Shown in pieces: positions 6,060 through 7,655 of a DNA stretch of 7,655 nt; position 1 is the first letter of the stretch, and each line of letters starts with the position of its first letter. Both the position numbers and the translations under genes were made by a program. The stretch is taken from positions 1 through 7,655 of the forward strand of contig CALCQT010000319.1 of the NCBI GenBank assembly GCA_937894825.1, read 5' to 3'. The DNA is from an uncultured Anaerolineaceae bacterium (GTDB taxonomy: Bacteria > Chloroflexota > Anaerolineae > Anaerolineales > Anaerolineaceae). Below the pieces are notes generated by a model, which was not told the origin of the DNA, made no database searches, and saw only the letters and a program-made list of their open reading frames with translations.

Positions 6060-6154
6060 TGAGGAAACGGGAGCATCCAATCCCGTAGAAAACGCGAGGA
6101 CACAAAATTTAGAATCGTCCCCGCCGCTTCTATGGTTCTTCGCTTCACGTAATA

Positions 6155-6186
6155 TTGACAGGATACCGGCGTCTTCCTTCTATATT
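6155..6186 (+). promoter_or_regulatory. Candidate proximal promoter of the NYN gene
   Basis: A perfect -35 hexamer TTGACA lies at 6155-6160. Downstream, TATATT at 6181-6186 matches five of six -10 bases but with a 20-base spacer. TTCTAT at 6178-6183 has the ideal 17-base spacer but only three matches. Transcription from here would give a leader of about 30 bases, ordinary for the ATG at 6224. Confidence 0.4.
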
Positions 6187-6223
6187 TTCGATACCGAAAG
6201 ACGCTGCACGGGGGGGAATAACC

Positions 6224-7072
6224 ATGGCAAAAGACTTTGACATGCAGAACAGCAGTTTTACAATACGAGACATTACGGACGTAACACCAACCCAGCGGAT
6301 CGCGATGCTGATTGACGGTGATAACGCCCAGCCATCGCTGATCGACAAAATACTGGCGGAGACAACAAAGTACGGCCTCATCACCATTCGCCGGATTTAC
6401 GGCGACTGGACCTCGTCCAATATGAACGGATGGAAAGAAGTACTCCAGATCCACGCCATTCAGCCCATTCAACAGTTCCGGTATACGGTCGGAAAGAACG
6501 CAACCGACAGCGCGATGATCATTGACGCGATGGACATTTTTTATTCCGGCACGGTTGACGCCTTCTGCCTGGTTTCCAGTGACAGCGACTATACCCGGCT
6601 GGCCACCCGCATCCGGGAACAGGGCATTTTTGTGCTGGGAATCGGGAAAAAGACCACCCCGCGGGCTTTCGTCAATGCCTGTGATCAATTTGTTTATACC
6701 GAGAATCTTGTGCCCAAGGATATTTCCAAGAATAACGGCAGCAGCTCCGGAAGTCATAAGAAAAAGTCTCCAAAGACCACAGAAGCGGTTCCGGTCACAC
6801 CGGCAGCCGCCCCAACCGAGACGGATTCCATCTCCGCCGATCCATTACCGCTGCTTCGCAATGCCTTTGACCTGGCCGTGCGCGACAATGGCTGGGCATT
6901 TCTGGGAACGCTGGGGCACCATCTGCAACAGCTCGACCCCGGTTTTGACTCCAGGACCTTTGGATTTAAACAGCTTTCGCTCATGATCCAGGCTTACCCG
7001 GACGAAATTGAGACCAAAGAAGTGAAAGGCGCAGACGGTACCGCAGTCATTTACGCGCGACTGAAAAGTTAG
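6224..7072 (+). CDS. NYN-domain (PIN-like) putative ribonuclease with C-terminal OST-HTH/LOTUS domain
   Basis: The product has 282 residues from the ATG at 6224, preceded by a GGGGGG-rich ribosome-binding region; an upstream TTG at 6155 would add a non-conserved leader. Residues 26-162 form an NYN domain of the LabA/DUF88 type. The first strand AMLIDGDN carries D31 and D33, TDSAMIIDAMD (94-104) carries D95, D101 and D104, and LVSSDSDYTRL (116-126) carries D120 and D122. These acidic residues build the metal-dependent nuclease centre known for PIN/NYN proteins. A Ser/Lys/Pro-rich linker (168-203) leads to residues 206-282, which match the OST-HTH/LOTUS RNA-binding pattern (LLRNAFDLAV, DNGWAFLGTLGHHL, FGFKQLSLMIQAYP). 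The likely role is cytoplasmic RNA cleavage or processing with the C-terminal domain guiding RNA; the target is unknown. The next gene starts 26 bases downstream, suggesting an operon. Confidence 0.93.
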   Translation: MAKDFDMQNSSFTIRDITDVTPTQRIAMLIDGDNAQPSLIDKILAETTKYGLITIRRIYGDWTSSNMNGWKEVLQIHAIQPIQQFRYTVGKNATDSAMIIDAMDIFYSGTVDAFCLVSSDSDYTRLATRIREQGIFVLGIGKKTTPRAFVNACDQFVYTENLVPKDISKNNGSSSGSHKKKSPKTTEAVPVTPAAAPTETDSISADPLPLLRNAFDLAVRDNGWAFLGTLGHHLQQLDPGFDSRTFGFKQLSLMIQAYPDEIETKEVKGADGTAVIYARLKS

Positions 7073-7098
7073 CCTGAACAATTAGGAATACCGCGATT

Positions 7099-7655
7099 AT
7101 GACACAAGAATCCTCCTCCGGCCCGTTCATCCGAATCCGCCTTCCGCAGATCAGCCGTGAAACGCTGCTCGGCAAACTCGGCAGAAACGCGGAAATCTGG
7201 ATATGGAAAACCGGCCTCGGCAAAATTCTGAATTCCTATCCGGCAGGGTTCGGCAAACGGCTGGTGCTGCAATTCGCCGCCAATGGCCGGCAGTTGCCGC
7301 TGCCTTATGTTGAGACAGCCGGAGCGCTTTATGCGCTCGTTTCAACCGAGGAAGAAATGCAGGATATTCAGGTCCTGATAGCCGATTCGGCCGTTCAGAT
7401 TTGGATGAGCACAGGTTGGTTCAGCGGAAACGCACGCATCCTGCCGGACCAGGAGCAAAACGAAATTTTGTATACATTCCCACCGGAAGCTTTCCTCGGA
7501 TCCTGGAACAGTCAGCGCCGGGCTTCCGCTGCAGACCGCAGCCTGCTGGTTGCCATCCGCCGCACAGCCCCTTGCACCGGAGAAAACGGACCGGGACAAT
7601 ACAGCTGGGTCTGGGCGGTTACCACCCTCTTTTTCTTCTTTTCCTGGCTGAAAAA
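7099..7655 (+). CDS. Unassigned protein, possibly deazaflavin-reductase-fold related, with C-terminal hydrophobic segment (partial)
   Basis: An open frame of 185 codons runs to the window edge. The ATG at 7099 has AGGA 11 bases ahead and lies 26 bases after the NYN gene, so cotranscription is likely. Residues 20-115 have a rough resemblance to deazaflavin (F420)-dependent nitroreductase-like proteins: a short helix with K-x-G-x-G (37-41), then GKRLVLQFAANGRQLPLPYVETAGALYALVST-type spacing (52-83) and a strand pattern near 90-114. The defining TTxGRKSG sequence is only weakly echoed (ANGRQ). This assignment is therefore a guess. After 165, a hydrophobic aromatic-rich stretch (about 169-184, VWAVTTLFFFFSW) looks like the beginning of a membrane helix, which is not usual for that family. 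The gene could equally be an uncharacterised membrane protein with a soluble N-terminal domain. Confidence 0.72.
   Translation, partial: MTQESSSGPFIRIRLPQISRETLLGKLGRNAEIWIWKTGLGKILNSYPAGFGKRLVLQFAANGRQLPLPYVETAGALYALVSTEEEMQDIQVLIADSAVQIWMSTGWFSGNARILPDQEQNEILYTFPPEAFLGSWNSQRRASAADRSLLVAIRRTAPCTGENGPGQYSWVWAVTTLFFFFSWLK

Larger units (their letters stand above)
5741..6223. other. Divergent intergenic region of 483 bases with possible RNA structure
   Basis: No convincing protein gene lies here; short frames such as the 109-codon one starting at 5678 cross the LapA-like start region and look non-biological. The stretch holds nested complementary segments (5808-5872), a small hairpin AGATTG/CAATCT (5972-5977 with 5988-5993), a series of hairpins at 6018-6124, a TATAAT at 6054-6059 and a TTGACA at 6155-6160. 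It must contain the promoters for both divergent units. The leftward promoter is not clear: TATATA near 5858-5863 on the minus strand, with TTGCAG 19 bases ahead, is only a weak candidate. Confidence 0.6.

Noticed and set aside
6155..6223. TTG at 6155 as the start of the NYN protein
   Set aside because: The added leader overlaps the TTGACA hexamer and lacks a ribosome-binding site; the ATG at 6224 has a strong G-rich site directly ahead.
6050..6757. Leftward frame of 235 codons
   Set aside because: It lies antisense to the NYN domain, whose acidic motifs are unmistakable on the other strand, and it has no recognisable protein pattern.

Overview
The window most likely comes from a free-living bacterium of moderate GC content, tentatively a chloroflexot of class Anaerolineae. 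That placement rests on overall impression (a lipoprotein with a Pro/Glu/Thr linker, SPDG-type propeller proteins, the GIGCVDCKK tail of the tryptophanyl-tRNA synthetase, and a LapA-domain protein with a long coiled coil). It is inference, because no rRNA or other marker lies in the window. I see no insertion sequence, phage gene, CRISPR array, tRNA or rRNA.

Layout, left to right. (1) A leftward gene for a polytopic membrane protein starts at a GTG at 733 and runs off the left edge. (2) A 375-base divergent intergenic region holds a possible rightward promoter and a long leader. (3) A rightward gene (1109-2164) encodes a lipoprotein resembling the BMP/periplasmic-binding fold. (4) Fifteen bases later, converging on it, is a leftward PglC-type phosphoglycosyl transferase (2180-2791). 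(5) trpS (2843-3844) runs rightward and divergently from it; the 51-base gap contains a perfect 14-bp palindrome touching the pglC-type start codon. (6) A 36-bp perfect palindrome acts as a shared terminator between trpS and a leftward two-gene unit. (7) That unit consists of a LapA-domain/coiled-coil membrane protein (5740-4952) followed by an exported WD40-like propeller (4925-3924). (8) A 483-base divergent intergenic region holds several possible RNA hairpins and rightward promoter candidates. (9) A rightward pair follows: an NYN nuclease-OST-HTH protein (6224-7072) and, 26 bases later, an unassigned gene cut by the right edge. This last gene may be related to the deazaflavin/F420-dependent reductase fold.

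The genes do not form one evident pathway. They form short independent units: one housekeeping gene (trpS), one glycan-initiating enzyme without its usual glycan cluster, cell-envelope proteins (lipoprotein, LapA-like, exported propeller, membrane protein) and a probable RNA-processing protein. I found no convincing new defence or mobile system. The points most worth a second look are the palindrome between the phosphoglycosyl transferase gene and trpS (with a possibly leaderless transcript), the nested complementary segments in the 5741-6223 intergenic region, and the NYN-OST-HTH gene paired with its unassigned neighbour.
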